Assembly (NCBI RefSeq): GCF_032884065.1
Contig: NC_088872.1
Location: 11,209,654 to 11,273,653, forward strand
Source: Artemia franciscana
Lineage: Eukaryota > Arthropoda > Branchiopoda > Anostraca > Artemiidae
Length of the DNA: 64,000 bases
Direction of reading: 5' to 3'
Below the pieces are notes generated by a model, which made no database searches, was not told the origin of the DNA, and saw nothing but the letters and a program-made list of their open reading frames with translations. This document shows, in pieces, positions 46,114-60,877 of this stretch. Each line of letters begins with the position of its first letter. Within the stretch, counting starts at the first letter, position 1. The position numbers were made by a program, and so were the translations under genes.

Positions 46114-49100
46114 TACTGAGCCCGGTGTTTGTTCTTAGTTGCCGCAAAGCTGGGCGACAGGCTTGCTACCTGTAAAAAGAAAAAAAAAACAGCTGAAGCG
46201 TTATAAGAGTAAAGTCGCTGTTTCTATCTAAAATAAGAAACAAAATGGTAGCCTTGCTGGAAAAGAAGCTTTGAAAGTACGTAGTTTTGAAGTCAATTTT
46301 CAAGTTTTTCAACTTGGAAGCTCGAGTTGAATTTTGGATGCTGCGATGTTTGAATATGAGCTGATTTAGAGCGCACATATCATTAAAAATTAGAAGATTG
46401 TCGGCTTTCATTCGACTTTTTGGTACACAGAAAATGTGGGATCATCCAGGGATCTCCTGAAGAACTGCAAGCTTAAATATACAATTCTGGTTTAGCCATG
46501 AGTTAAGACCGGCTAAAAGGTAAACTTGGTTATTAAAAATGATTACTGATTGATTACTAAAGAGCAAATACTTGAAAAATTGCCTTGTTTCGTGCTGCAC
46601 ATGATTGAGATGGGAAAAGGACAGCAGTGCACCAAATGATATTGAATTGCTCGGCATTTTCTACTGCTGCTAACAATTCACTTTAGCACAAAACCGCCTG
46701 CGTCCAACTAGCAGCGCACACTCTCAGTCTATTCAAAGCCTTGCTCTTGATCCCTCCCAAGAACTTCCAATTTCCTATAAATCTTTACTTATAACCCCTT
46801 CCCACTCTATTCGGGGACGACGACTGCTTGTCAGTTGGCCCTAGATGGATGGCCAGAAAGAACGGCGCAATCTGTCATCCTCAAAACCAACTCTAGCAAA
46901 ATTAACATTTCTAAATAACTTTGAAATTGCGTAAATATTAAGTGTAATTTAAAAATTTTCTAGAACTTGTGAAATGGTTGGAAGTTTTATTCCTTAATTA
47001 TTATTCCCCTTTTCTATGACAGTGCCTACTCTCACGTCCTACGTATTTACTATATTCATAGTTTTTTCTGCTTACGTTTGAAGTCATAACTTAATTTTTG
47101 CAAGCTAGTGTTTCTTTTCACTTGAATGACTGATATTAGCCATTAGCTGTTATTCCTATGATAAGCGGAATGGAAGCAATTTGTGGTTGCAAAGGATTTT
47201 TTTGTTAGGCTAATGTTGACGCATAGGTTTCACACTGAGTTTAAGGCCAATTGCTCAAATGAATTCTGTTTAGTAACAATGAAATTTCATATCTGTTTGT
47301 GTTTGTCAAGAAAAGAAAAGATAACTGATATATCCTTTCGTTACACGGTAAGATCTGTCAGCTACCTGGTTGGATTTGTAGTACTGACCATGTTTTACTC
47401 AATAGTTTTTAAAGCCAATTGTTTGAATGCATTCTATTTAGTAGTAATTATGTTAGTAATTGAAGGGGTCGTATCCCCTTCTTGTCAGGGGTCCCATTTT
47501 TTCTTAGAGGATGTTAGCAAAAGAAGCAGCACAGTAAATGTGTTCCCCTTCGGATAAAAATGCATGTAATTTGTGCCATAAATCAAAAAAGTTATTGAAA
47601 GTGAAGTACAAGTATTTGTTTCAAGTGTCGGTCGAGAAAAGAAAATGCACAGTAAGGACCTGTAGGTACTATGCAGGATCTGTTGCGGCGCTGACGCGTG
47701 TGTTTTTCTTTGATTTTAAGGCACACTTTTGGGAACGAATTATTTTCGGTCAGAGCTCTGTTGTAATTTCGGACATAGCCTCTCCAGGAACTTAGGCCCC
47801 CTCTTGAAGTAAAATCTAGTATATTGTCTGAGCATCTGATTCCCAATCCGATTTTGTTTATGGTATCTGTGAATGCTTATTGGACTTGGATTCCCACTGT
47901 AGTTATTCTATAGTGGGAGCTGTCCTGCAGATTCTTTGTCGAAGATTTTATGCTGGTCAAAAGGAGAGCAAAGGGTTCAATGGCGATACTTACTGGGAGG
48001 TTAAAAAGTCTCTTCCTCAAGTTCTCCTGAGTCCATTGAATATTCCCTTAAATAGCTGGGATTGGTAAACAAAACAAAATACTTTATCAATTCGCCCCAT
48101 TCTCTCAAATATAATCTGGTTTTAATATGAATCACAGGGAAAACTTTATCGGGGATTTTTGTTCGGGGCAGGGGTTACCAAGGAATTTTGTTTAGTAGAA
48201 AGGGGGCTAAGTTTTTTTTTATCTGTAATTTTAAAACTAATTTATGAATCAGAGAAACATTTTTGTTTTGTTCTGTAAGGAGAATTAATCTTCTTGCCTG
48301 TACTTAGTGACAAATTTACGATTTGGTGAGACATTTTGGGAGAGGAGGGTTCAAATCCGGTGACCAGTCCCCCTGGATATACCTCTGCTCACAGGATTAC
48401 TCTTTATTCATTAAATTCCATAATTAACTTGAAAATACAACAGATGATGCAATTATGAAAATCAAGCATGGAATGTTGTTAATTCTGCCATAGCAAATGC
48501 CATTTGAGATAAGATAAGATTTATTCATCATGAAATAGACATACAATGTTACATTTTGCTATTCCTCTAAAGACCCTTTGGCCTATAAAGAAGGGGGAAG
48601 ATAAACAAGTCACTTACTCAATTTAAAAGTGAGTATTCAAAAGACTGAAAAGTGGGTTGCCGTACTTTCGACGTTTACATTGATGCAACCCTGCCAATGT
48701 GGATTTAATGATATTCTGAGTTCTGCTCGCGAAAATTCCCAAAATTTGAAAAAGTATTAAACAATTATGATGCACTTTTCAAGAGAGGATTGTTTGTGAA
48801 ACAAATCAAACGGCAAAATTCTTTGTTGCGTGGAGTGATATGCTATACAAACGAGGTTTTCATTCTTTGGGTAACCGTCTTCTTATAAGTTTTAATTTTT
48901 TGATGAGCCAGAAGGTACATTATTTCCGCTCCATAAAGCAAGCTAAAAAGTTTTAAAGAAGAAAAAAAGTAGTGCTTTTTGGATTCCACGGCTTGTGAAC
49001 ATACAAAATTACAATTTATGTGTTTTTCTGATGTAAATGTTACTTGCAATCCTTGAATTTTCGCTCGGTTCGTTGACTTCTTAAAAAGTTCGCTTCACGA

Positions 49101-49199
49101 ACCTTTGCTTCAGTTCCCTCAGTCAGAATTCTTCGAAGAAAATCGGTTTAAATTTCCCGAAGCTGCAAATTACTTAAAAAATTTGTGAAAAATAGAGGA
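46114..49199. other. Low-repeat region, no gene established
   Basis: Open frames at 46166-46411 and 46442-46657 (minus), 47183-47557, 47538-47795 and 47880-48068 (plus) were examined; the last reads GAVLQILCRRFYAGQKESKG but has no clear splice sites. 46670-46870 is GC-richer and could be an old transposon end. 48160-48390 contains G- and C-runs near TGGATATACCTCTGC, like MITE ends elsewhere. Nothing is firmly assigned. Confidence 0.4.
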
Positions 49200-49345
49200 A
49201 TGTTCCTTTATACGACCACCCCTCTAAATAGTTCGATACGACCACCCCTGGGAAAAACAGTAAATTAACACGCATCCGTGATATTTCATCCGACAAAAAT
49301 ACAAAATTCTATATTTTGTAGATAGGAGCTTGAAATATCTTTTCT
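49200..49345 (-). mobile_element. Fragment of the 1.7-kb element body
   Basis: Reverse-strand match to about 57510-57640 of copy IV: TACGACCACCCCTGGGAAAA, ACACGCATCCGTGATATTTC and TTTTGTAGATAGGAGCTTGA. Both ends are missing. Confidence 0.82.
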
Positions 49346-49985
49346 TTGTTTTGTTAAAAATATTTAGGGGCAGTCGAATAATAAGATATAACTATATAGT
49401 AAAATGCATTATAATGAAAGTGTAGGAGCTAGAGATTTTTTTCGAACGGCCTTAAACTTTGTAGGGGGGGGGGGAATTTGATTATTACCCAAAGTCTAAA
49501 AAAATATAACTAAAAAATATATATAGCCTAAAACTAAAATAGACTAACATAAATATAATATACAGAATATGTAATTGTAAATGTAAGTCATTGTATATTG
49601 TATATCTTATGTTATTCTATTATAGTTTTAAATGTATTTTTTAGTTCTAGTTTCTGGTTTGTTTTCTTGTCGTTTCCTTGTGTCCTTGTTGTATACGTGT
49701 GAAATATTCGTTTGATTTTTTTTTTGTTTCTGTTCGTTTTCATTTACTGGCCATTGACCCGTTTGTCGTCTTTATATTCATTTCTTTGTTTTTTTTTTCT
49801 CGGCAATTCCACTTGCAATTGCAATTTTCTCACCGGGATTAACCTGTCATACGCTCAACATAATAGACTTCAAGCAAATATTTTTAAGTTGACTGTTCAG
49901 AATCAAAGCAAGAATTCTATATAAATTAGCCCCGAGATTCCCCTTTTTGATTTTTCCAGTACCTGCAGCATCAGATTCTACCAAC

Positions 49986-50197
49986 CAGTGACGTCAATTA
50001 AAGGGGGGGGGGTAATTGCCCCCATGCTTTTTTGCCACCTCTAGACTTTGAAAAATACCTACTTTCGTTGTGTCCTTTTAAAAAAGTTAGTTTTTTGGTA
50101 CTTTCATTGAAAAAGCAACAAAATGCCCCACCCCCTGAATAGTGTAAAATACATATTTGCTGCACCCCCCTTCAATTTCCACGAATTGACGCCACTG
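49986..50197 (+). mobile_element. MITE with 14-bp terminal inverted repeats
   Basis: The left end CAGTGACGTCAATT and right end AATTGACGCCACTG are inverted repeats with one mismatch. The interior has G- and C-runs and GAAAAATACCTACTTTCG. No transposase is encoded. An obvious target-site duplication is not visible. Related interior blocks lie at 6360-6475 and 41405-41570. Confidence 0.72.
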
Positions 50198-50619
50198 AGA
50201 ATGACCCAAAAATTGTTTTAAAATATAATATAATATAATGCCTTTTCTCTGATACATATGATAACTGAGACCCTGGACTATCTGTTCAGGACTAACACAC
50301 ACCATACATTTCACATTTCAAATAACAAGCTGTCTAAGTGAAGTGTTGGAACTAATTGAGATACAATGATGAATAGCAATCCATATTAATGTTTGCAGGC
50401 TCACGGTTATCCCCATTTACTTCAATCAGCCTTTTCTATTCGCAATGCATATTTAGCATGGTTTGTATTGAAGCTTCTCACAAAGAGAGAAAGGGAGATT
50501 ACTTTCCTATAATTCCTTGATAAAATGCGTTCTTTAATTTCATTGGTTCGTGGTTGTGACGTATTTCGCAAGCTAATCATATTATGACCCAAGTGTAACT
50601 CATCAAAATTTTGGATTTC

Positions 50620-51030
50620 CATAGAGGAATTTGTCATGGGGAAGTGAATATTCCATGGAGGGGAAGCCAGACTTCTCAGCATCATTTAAAAACAATCAGA
50701 AACTGAATAAAAAAGTACGTTTTTTTTAACTGCAAGTAAAAAGCAACGTTAAAACTTCAAACGGACAAAAATTATTACTTATATGAGGGGGGTCGTCCCT
50801 AAAAAATGCCTCGCTCTTTACGCTAAATATTTTAGTACTTTTAAAAGAGCTATTTATTCTAATTAAACGACCCTTGTGATTCATGAGTGATTCTTAAAAA
50901 ATTTGGACAAAATTCGAACTTTAGCGTAAAGAGTGAGCTATTGACGAATATGCGTAATAATTTCTGTTCGTTTAAGTTCTAATGTTGCTCCTTACTTTAA
51001 GTTGGAAAAGCTTTTTTCTTATATTTAATA
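50620..51030 (+). mobile_element. 3' fragment of the 1.7-kb element (foldback 1 type)
   Basis: The end-of-body phrases AGAGGAATTTGTCATGGGGA and CTCAGCATCATTTAAAAACA are followed by one foldback. The left arm contains CTCGCTCTTTACGCTAAA and the right arm ACTTTAGCGTAAAGAGTGAG, with outer ends AAAGCAACGTTAAAACTTC and AGTTCTAATGTTGCTCCTTA. The arms are much eroded compared with copies II-IV. Confidence 0.8.
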
Positions 51031-52108
<1,078 letters not shown>

Positions 52109-52238
52109 GCGCCACCCCAACACCTAATTGGTGGGGGCGCTTCGTGAACCCCCAAGCCCCCCCGCGCGCGTAAGTCGTTACGCGCCATATTAGTTACGCG
52201 CCATTGTAGTTGTGTCCCTGTGTCCCACCTGTGAATAT

Positions 52239-52535
<297 letters not shown>

Positions 52536-52539
52536 CATT

Positions 52540-52765
52540 CCCTGTGTCGCCGTCGTCATTTATATATCCCCCTGTACTCCCCGGCGTCCCCGTTGTAGTT
52601 GTGTCCCTGTGTCCCGGTCGTAATTTATATTCCCTGTGTCCCGGTCGTCATTTGTGTCCCGGTGTCCCAGTCTGTAATTTCTCTTTGAGTGTCCCGGTCG
52701 TCATTTATATTCCTTGTGCCCCGGTGTCCCGGTCGTCATGTGTGTCCCGGTCTGTATATACATTC
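52540..52765 (+). repeat. GTCCCGGTCGTCATTT minisatellite, first block
   Basis: Variants of TGTCCCGGTCGTCATTTATA and TGTCCCGGTCTGTAATTTCT alternate many times. The 126-codon plus frame through it (52511-52891, VPVV-type repeats) is a repeat artefact. The same units occur at 53266-53555 and 53953-54022. Confidence 0.9.
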
Positions 52766-52798
52766 GTGTTGGGGTGGCGCTTCGCGCCACCCCAACAC
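52766..52798. other. GC-rich perfect hairpin
   Basis: GTGTTGGGGTGGCGC (52766-52780), loop TTC, GCGCCACCCCAACAC (52784-52798): a 15-bp perfect stem with a 3-base loop, followed by CTAG (52799-52802). A hairpin next to a CTRR tetranucleotide is the usual 3' end of Helitrons. However, on that reading the element would run on the plus strand, opposite to the helicase remnants. Confidence 0.85.
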
Positions 52799-52901
52799 CT
52801 AGTTGGTGGGGGCGCTTGGCGCTCCGCCCAAGCCCCCCGCGCGCGTAGGTCGTTACGCGCCATTGTAGTTGTGTCTCTGTGTCCCACCTGAGAATATAGA
52901 A

Positions 52902-53265
<364 letters not shown>

Positions 53266-53555
53266 CCTGTGTCCCCGTCGGCATTTATATATCCCCCTGT
53301 GCCCCCGGCATCCCCCTTGTAGTTGTGTTCCTGTGTCCCGGTCGTCATTTATATTCCCAGTATCTCGGTCGTCATTTGTGTCTCAGTGTCCCAGTCTGTA
53401 ATTTCTCTTTGAGCGTTCCAGTCGTCATTTATATTCCCCGTGTCCCGGTCGTCATTTGTGTCCCGGTGTCCCGGCCTGTAATTTATCTTTGAGTGTCCCA
53501 GTCTGTAATTTCTCTTTGAGTGTCCCGGTCGTCATTTATATTTCCTGTGTCCCGG
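53266..53555 (+). repeat. GTCCCGGTCGTCATTT minisatellite, second block
   Basis: The same degenerate units as 52540-52765, for example TGTCCCGGTCGTCATTTATA and CAGTCTGTAATTTCTCTTTG. It ends at CCTGTGTCCCGGTTTTTAG, where the T-rich block begins. Confidence 0.9.
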
Positions 53556-53835
53556 TTTTTAGTTTTCTTTTTCTCCTTTATTTTTCAGTTTTTTTCCTTT
53601 TTTTAGTTATTTTTATTTTTCAGTTTTTAGTTTTTTTTAGTTTCTTTTTATTAGTTTTTGTTTTTTTCTTTTTTTTTTTTTTAGGTTTTACCTTTTTTTT
53701 TAGCTTTTTTTAGTTTTTTTCTTTTTTAATATTTTGTTTTTTACCTTTTTTTAGTTTTTTAGCTTTTTTAGTTTTTTTAGTATTTTCTTTTTAGTCTTTT
53801 TTGTAGTTTTTACCTTTTTTAGTTTTTTTCTTCTT
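53556..53835 (+). repeat. T-rich low-complexity block (TTTTTAG)n-like
   Basis: About 280 bases of T-runs punctuated by AG or CC. It interrupts the GTCCCGG minisatellite, which resumes at 53953. The plus frame of F/L residues here is meaningless. Confidence 0.95.
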
Positions 53836-53845
53836 TTGTATTAAT

Positions 53846-53918
53846 GCTAAAACCAAGGTTCGAACCTGGAACCTCTCGGACCTGGAACATAACGCTTTAC
53901 CAACTCAGCTACTTCGGC
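53846..53918 (-). tRNA. tRNA-like sequence, probable pseudogene
   Basis: The minus strand is 73 bases. The acceptor stem GCCGAAG pairs with TTTTAGC (one mismatch, wobbles allowed). The D arm GCTGAGTTGGTAAAGC, T arm CCAGG-TTCGAAC-CTTGG and B box GGTTCGAACC are all well formed. The anticodon stem does not pair properly; a loop TTCCAGG would give a CCA anticodon (Trp), but this is doubtful. No T-run terminator follows directly. Either a decayed tRNA gene or a SINE-type head lodged in the repeat cluster. Confidence 0.5.
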
Positions 53919-54030
53919 TTGAATACATTCGTTTTTGAATTGGTATATGATGTGTTCCGGTCGTCATTTATATTCCCTGTGTCCCGGTCGTCATTTGTGT
54001 CCCGGTGTCCCGGTCTGTAATTTCGTCAGT

Positions 54031-54135
54031 CACAAACATGACGTCAGACGACCAACAACTTCATGACGACATGCAGCTCAACCCTTATAATGACGTCAGT
54101 CGACACACAAACATGACGTCAGTCGACAGACCCAC
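54031..54135 (+). repeat. Repeated TGACGTCA / GTCGAC palindromes
   Basis: TGACGTCA occurs exactly at 54039, 54091 and 54114, within units of the form ACATGACGTCAGTCGACA. GTCGAC follows two of them. The block sits between the last GTCCCGG minisatellite unit and a (TA)n array and may be a terminal repeat of the Helitron-related element. Confidence 0.85.
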
Positions 54136-54153
54136 AGACAAACAACTTATTTT

Positions 54154-55639
<1,486 letters not shown>

Positions 55640-55640
<1 letters not shown>

Positions 55641-57190
55641 GTCCGATTAATCGTCAACCAGGTGTACTCGTGATTTACCTAGAACTGCGAACTTTGGCAT
55701 AAATAACAAGAAGTAACAGCTCATATGGCGCTTGTGACGAGGTTGGAAGAGCCAAGAGCTCATATTGCACTTGTGATGAGGGTGGAATCTAAAATTAGAC
55801 TCAGTACTAGAGTTATCGATTTCATCGTCCTTGCACGTCAAGAAGCACCAAACTCGCCAAAGCACTAGAAATCCCTCCAATTCCCCTAGAGATCAGATTC
55901 GGTCCACTTATGTCTATCACGTGTCTATAACTTGTGGTTCTTATCGAACTCGCCAAAGTACTAGAAATCCCCTCAACTCCCCCAAAAAGAGCAAATCCGG
56001 TCCTGTTATGTCAATCGCGTATCAATGACTTATGCTTATTCTTCCCATCAAGTTTCATCACGATCTCCGCACTCTAAGAGTTTTCCAAGCTTTTTGATTT
56101 CCATGATTTCTGTTCCCCCCCTCCACCCTCTATGTCTCGGATTGAAAATGAAGCATCGGGGCATGAGATCTTCCTATATATCAAGTTTCATTAAGATCTG
56201 ATCACCCATTCGTAAGGTAAACATACCTCCATTGTCAAAATTCTCCCTCCCTCCAGCCCCCTCCCGTGATGGTCGAATCGGGGAAACGACTGTTATCAAG
56301 TCAAATTGTGCTGGTCACTGACACATTTACCAATTTTCATCGTCCTAGCACGTCCAGGAGCACCGAACTCGTCAAAGTACTGGGAATCTACCCCCCCTCC
56401 AACTCCCCAATAGCCCCGATCCCGTCCGGTTATGTCAATTACGTATCTAGGACTTGTGTTTGTTCTTCCCACCAACTTTCATCCCGATTTCTCCACAGTA
56501 AGCGTTTTCAAAGATTTCCGGTTTCTCCCTCTAACTCCCCCCAATGTCACCGGGTCCAGTCGGGATATAAAATAAGAGCTCTGAGACTTGAGGTATTTCT
56601 AAATATCAAATTTTGTTATGATCTGATAACCCGTTCGTTATGTCAATCAAGTATCTAAGACTTTCGCTTATTCTTCTTACCAAGTATCATCACGATCTCT
56701 CCACTCTAAGGGTTTTCCAAGATTCCTGGTTTCCTCCTCAAACTTCCCCCAATGTCACCAGACCCTGTCAATATTTAAAATAAGAGCTCTGAGACAGGAG
56801 GTCTTTCTAAATATCGTATTTCATTAAGATCCAGTTACCACTTCATAAGTTAAAAATACCTCACTTCTCTAATTTTTCCGATTTACCAAATTATGTCTCC
56901 CCCCACCAACTCCCCAAAGCGAGTGGATCCGGTGCGGCTATGTCAATTACGTATCTAGAACTTGTGCTTATTCTTTCCACCAAGTTCTCAATCTCTCCAC
57001 TCTTAAGTGTTTCCCAAGATTTCAGGTTTACGCCTCCAACTCCCCCCAGTGTCACTGGATTCGGTCGGGATTTAAAATAAGAGCTCTGAGACATGATATC
57101 CTTCTAAATATTATATTTCATTAAAATCCGAATCACCTGTTCGTAAGTTAAAAATACCTCATTTTTCCTAATTTTTCCGAGGATGTAGGT
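55640..57190 (+). repeat. Degenerate tandem array, about 200-300 bp units
   Basis: The motif TATGTCAATTACGTATCTAG with ACTTGTGCTTATTCTT recurs near 55909, 56009, 56432, 56638 and 56938. TAAAATAAGAGCTCTGAGAC recurs near 56565, 56778 and 57076. ATCACGATCTCTCCACTCTA and CCCAATGTCACC recur between them. It leads directly into element copy IV at 57217. Frames inside (55831-56028, 56266-56658) are repeat-driven. Confidence 0.85.
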
Positions 57191-57216
57191 GCGGTCTCGA
57201 TACACGGAACCAATTA

Positions 57217-58940
57217 TCAAACAGTTCGTGGTAACGAACTGTAGTAAGGAGCGACCCGGCTCAATAGTAACCAAAACTCTAAAAAATGGAATTCTGATAC
57301 CAATAGTTACATCAAAAGAATCGCATTTTAATGCTGGTTTTAAATATATAAGTTTCATCAAGTTTAGTTTTACCCATCAAAAGTTACGAGCCTGAGAAAA
57401 TTTGCGTTATTTTAGAAAATAGGGGGAAACGCCCCCTAAAAGTCATAGAATCTTAACGAAAATGACACCATCAGATTCAGCGTATCAGAGAACCCTACTG
57501 TAGAAGTTTCAAGCGCCTATCTACAAAAATGTGGAATTTTGCATTTTTTGCCAGAAGGCAGATCACGGATGCGTGTTTATTTGTTTTTTTGTTTTTTTGT
57601 TTTGTTTTTTTTTCTTTTTCCCAGGGGTGATCGTATCGACCCAGTTGTCCTAGAATGTTGCAAGAGGGCTCATTCTAACGGAAATGAAAAGTTCTAGTGC
57701 CCTTTTTAAGTGACCAAAAAAATTGGAGGGCAACTAGGCCCCCTCCCACGCTAATTATTTTCCAAAAGTCAACGGATCAAAATTCTGAGATAGCCATTTT
57801 ATTCAGCGTAGTCGAAAAACCCTATAACTATGTCTTTGGGGACGACTTACTCCCCCACAGTCCCCGTGGGAGGGGCAACAAGTTACAAACTTTGACCTGT
57901 GCTTACATATAGTAATGGTTATTGGGAAGTATACAGGCGTTTTCAGGAGGATTTTTTTGGTTTGGGGGAGGGGTTGAGAAGAGGGGGATATGCTGGGGGA
58001 ACTTTCCTTAGAGAATTTGTAATGGGAGAAGAAAATTTCCATGAAGGGAGAGCAGGATATAGGCTACTAGCATTATTGAAAAAAAAAAATTAAAAAATAA
58101 AAGTGAAAAAGCTTTTTCAGCTGGAAGTAAGGAACAGCAATAAAACTTAAAACAAACAGAAATTATTACCCATATGAGGGGCTCACCTCCTTCTAATACC
58201 TCGCTCTTTACGCTAAAGTATTTTCAGTAATTTCAACTACTTATTCTACGGCTTTTGTGATTCAGGGGGTCATTCTTAATGAATTGGGATAAAATTTAAG
58301 CTTTAGTGTAAAGAGCGAGGTACTGACGATGGGGCGAATCCCCTCATATATGTAATAAAAACATGAGAATACAAAAGTTCTTTACGTAAGCTAATTTATA
58401 AGTTACGTAAATCTTTTACCAATAAAAAGATTCGTAAAAAATTAAAAGTTCTAGTTGCCTTTTTAATTAACCAAAAAATCGGGGGGCAACTAGGTTTCGT
58501 CCCCCGCTCTTTTTTTCTCAAAATCATTCGATCAAAATTATGAGAAAGCCATTAAGCCAAAAAAAAAATATGTAAATTTCGTTTTGATTATTCCTCTGCG
58601 GAGAGCCAAAATAAAAAAATGCATTGATTCAAAAACGTTCAGAAATTAAATAAAAAAAACAAGTTTTTTTAACTGAAAGTAAGGAGCGACATTAAAACTT
58701 GAAACGCACAGAAATTACTTCGTATATGAAAGAAGCTGCTTCCTCATCAACGCCCGCTCTTTACGCTAAAGTTTTTTACTGTTTTAAAAAGAAGAATTGA
58801 GAGAAAGAGTCAAACTTTAGCGTAAAGAGCGGGGCGTTGATGAGGAAGCAGCCTCTTTCATATACGAAGTAATTTCTTTGCGTTTTAAGTTTTAATGTCG
58901 CTCCTTACTTTCAGTTAAAAAACTTGTTTTTTTATTTAAT
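57217..58940 (+). mobile_element. 1.7-kb foldback element, copy IV (near full length)
   Basis: It starts TCAAACAGTTCGTGGTAACG, with the mini-hairpin at 57222-57241. The body runs as in copy II with few differences (TACGAGCCTGAGAAAATTTG, GATGCGTGTTTATTTG, GGGGTGATCGTATCGACCCA, CTCCCCCACAGTCCCCGTGG). Foldback 1 is at about 58105-58350 and foldback 2 at about 58645-58940. Foldback 2 arms carry the GAGGCTGCTTCCTCATCAAC variant seen in copy II, but with a distinct outer ACGCA core. It ends CTTGTTTTTTTATTTAAT. Confidence 0.93.
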
Positions 58941-59599
58941 AGTTATTAGAGGCAAAATGTTTGACAGCAGACATAGCATGAGGCTAGAATCTATGGTTCA
59001 ATCGAAGAAGTTTTGATTCTGTGTTCCATGTTTTGCGTACTTTTCATTGACTTCTTAAAGAGAAGAGTTCTCAGACATTTTGTGGTCAAAGTTGGGCAAA
59101 TAAGGCTTCTTGCTTCTCTGTGCAGTTATGAATAAGCCCGGTCCTTTTTATTTCTTGGGAAAATAGATAATATTTAAAACAGTTGGCATAAAATCAAAAT
59201 GCTTGTCACTGTTGTTCAGAAAAAAACGGAGAAAAATGCTTAGATGATAACAGTTAATCTTTTTCTCTTTTCTGGTCTGTGCTTTGGAAGAAACATAACA
59301 TCCTTTAAAAAAAAAAGAAAATTAATAAGTCATATGTGTATAATCAGTCTTGTACTGCTGAATAATTAAATGTTATTCTAATAAAATAAACAAAGGGAAA
59401 ACAGTTTTTCGGAAGAATGCTCTTAATTCCTTAGTTAGCTCCAGGAAACATGTCTGCTAAACTTTTTTAATTCAATCTTCGTTTAAGTTTATTTTAGTTG
59501 GGGACTAAAGAAGAAAAACATTAGAGGCCCTTTTTTTATTATGACACCCCAAACTCATAGCATAAGCCGAGTGGTTTGGACTTGTAATACTGTGTCCAT
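58941..59599. other. Spacer, nothing recognised
   Basis: AT-rich, no supported ORF or repeat. Confidence 0.4.
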
Positions 59600-60475
59600 T
59601 AGGGCAACTGGGATGCCGTAGTAGCAATAGTAGCATTAACATATTGCCTTTTGGCCAGTAGAAGATCCCTCTCATCAAGTCCTGGAAGTTTCAACTTAAT
59701 ACAATTAGCAATTGCTATGGCACTACTTATATGACATTTTGCTAACCTGTATGTTCATATACTTTTTGAAATTTCCATCATAATGATCTTAGCCATATAA
59801 ATAGTTGCAATAGAAGTAGTAGTAGTAGATGTAGCAGTATTAGTAGTAGCGTACACGTATCGCCTTTTGGTTAGATGGCTTCCCCTTCAAGTATTCTCTG
59901 AAAGTTCCAACTTTATACCCAATTTATTCTTGAGATACGCTCTTTTGGCAATGTACATGCACTAAGCGTCTTTTGATTTTGTTCGAATTTCTCTTCAATA
60001 CTATAGATGGAGTAGTGTGGTAGTAGTAATGGTGAAAGTTGTATTAACAGTGGTAGCATGCAAACATTGCATCTTTGATCGTTTCCCTTGTCATATCCTG
60101 AAAGTTCTAAATTAATAATCTCAGTCATTCCTGAGTTATGCCCTTTTGACAATCTGTATACGTATAACGTGTTTTGATATAGTTCAACACTCCACTCTAC
60201 ATTCTCTGAAAAGCTGACTGTTCTTCTTTTTAAAAAGTAAAGTTCAAATATGCATACCTGATTCAATAACATATACTATATGTAAACAATGAGTGAATTC
60301 CTTAACTTACAGCCCTTGCTCTGAGGACTGTGGGGAGGTTGACATCAAGACATAATCAATGAACTTTTCAAAATTTGTGAAGAAAATAGCTCTGTTAAAA
60401 TTTTGACTTGATGTGTTTCGGGGAATGATAGACGTGGGGGGTGTGTGGTTACATAAGAGTGGACTAAGTCAAATG
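59600..60475 (-). repeat. Reverse-orientation relative of the 31.3-32.5 kb repeats
   Basis: Reversed motif order compared with 31290-32580. On the plus strand CTTACAGCCCTTGCTCTGAG and GACTGTGGGGAGGTTGAC lie near 60305-60340, triplet-rich GTAGTAGTAGATGTAGC lies near 59820, and TGAGTTATGCCCTTTTGACA near 60132. Minus frames here encode FELYFLKRR, like FELYFPKRR on the plus strand at about 31770, showing the two regions share an origin. Confidence 0.65.
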
Positions 60476-60597
60476 GATCCGTATACATACTACCACTTGT
60501 GAGAGTATTAAATGGGTCCCCTAACTCAGCCCTAAAAACATAAATATTGCGCAAAGCAGAATCGGCTAAATAAAAATAAGGTAAAACAGGGAGTGAA

Positions 60598-60877
60598 TCA
60601 CTTCCACGTTGTCCTACTCCCCCTCATCATTGTCACTTTGCGGGGTGGTAACTTCTCGAACTCGCTTGCTGGTAGTTGGTCAAGCCATTCATAGTCCTTA
60701 TCGAGACTGAGATCCCTCACAAACGAATCTAAATCAAAGATAGGGGTCTATATTAACCGGATTCACCCGCATAAACTCCCCCTCACCTTCACTTTTCTCT
60801 GGGACCTGTTTCAAGTCCAGTAATGACTCGATATTCTCATAGAGGTTGTAGGCCTCTTGAAATGTTGTTATGTGAAC
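60598..60877 (-). pseudogene. Second exon of a broken unknown gene
   Basis: An acceptor (TTATTATTTTTTAG) precedes the segment at 60878. From 60877 phase 0 reads VHITTFQEAYNLYENIESLL and continues to a TGA at 60736-60734. A +1 frame overlaps this end and stays open from about 60747 to a stop at 60598, with FDLDSFVRDLSLDKDYEWLD then LPASEFEKLPPRK. The protein-like character passes from one frame to the other, so a one-base change has probably broken a single reading frame; an assembly error is also possible. Acidic and helical in character. Family unknown. It joins in phase to the exon at 61938-62212. Confidence 0.55.

Noticed and set aside
47183..48068. Three plus-strand frames that could be exons
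   Set aside because: No frame has matching acceptor and donor signals, and phases cannot be joined convincingly.
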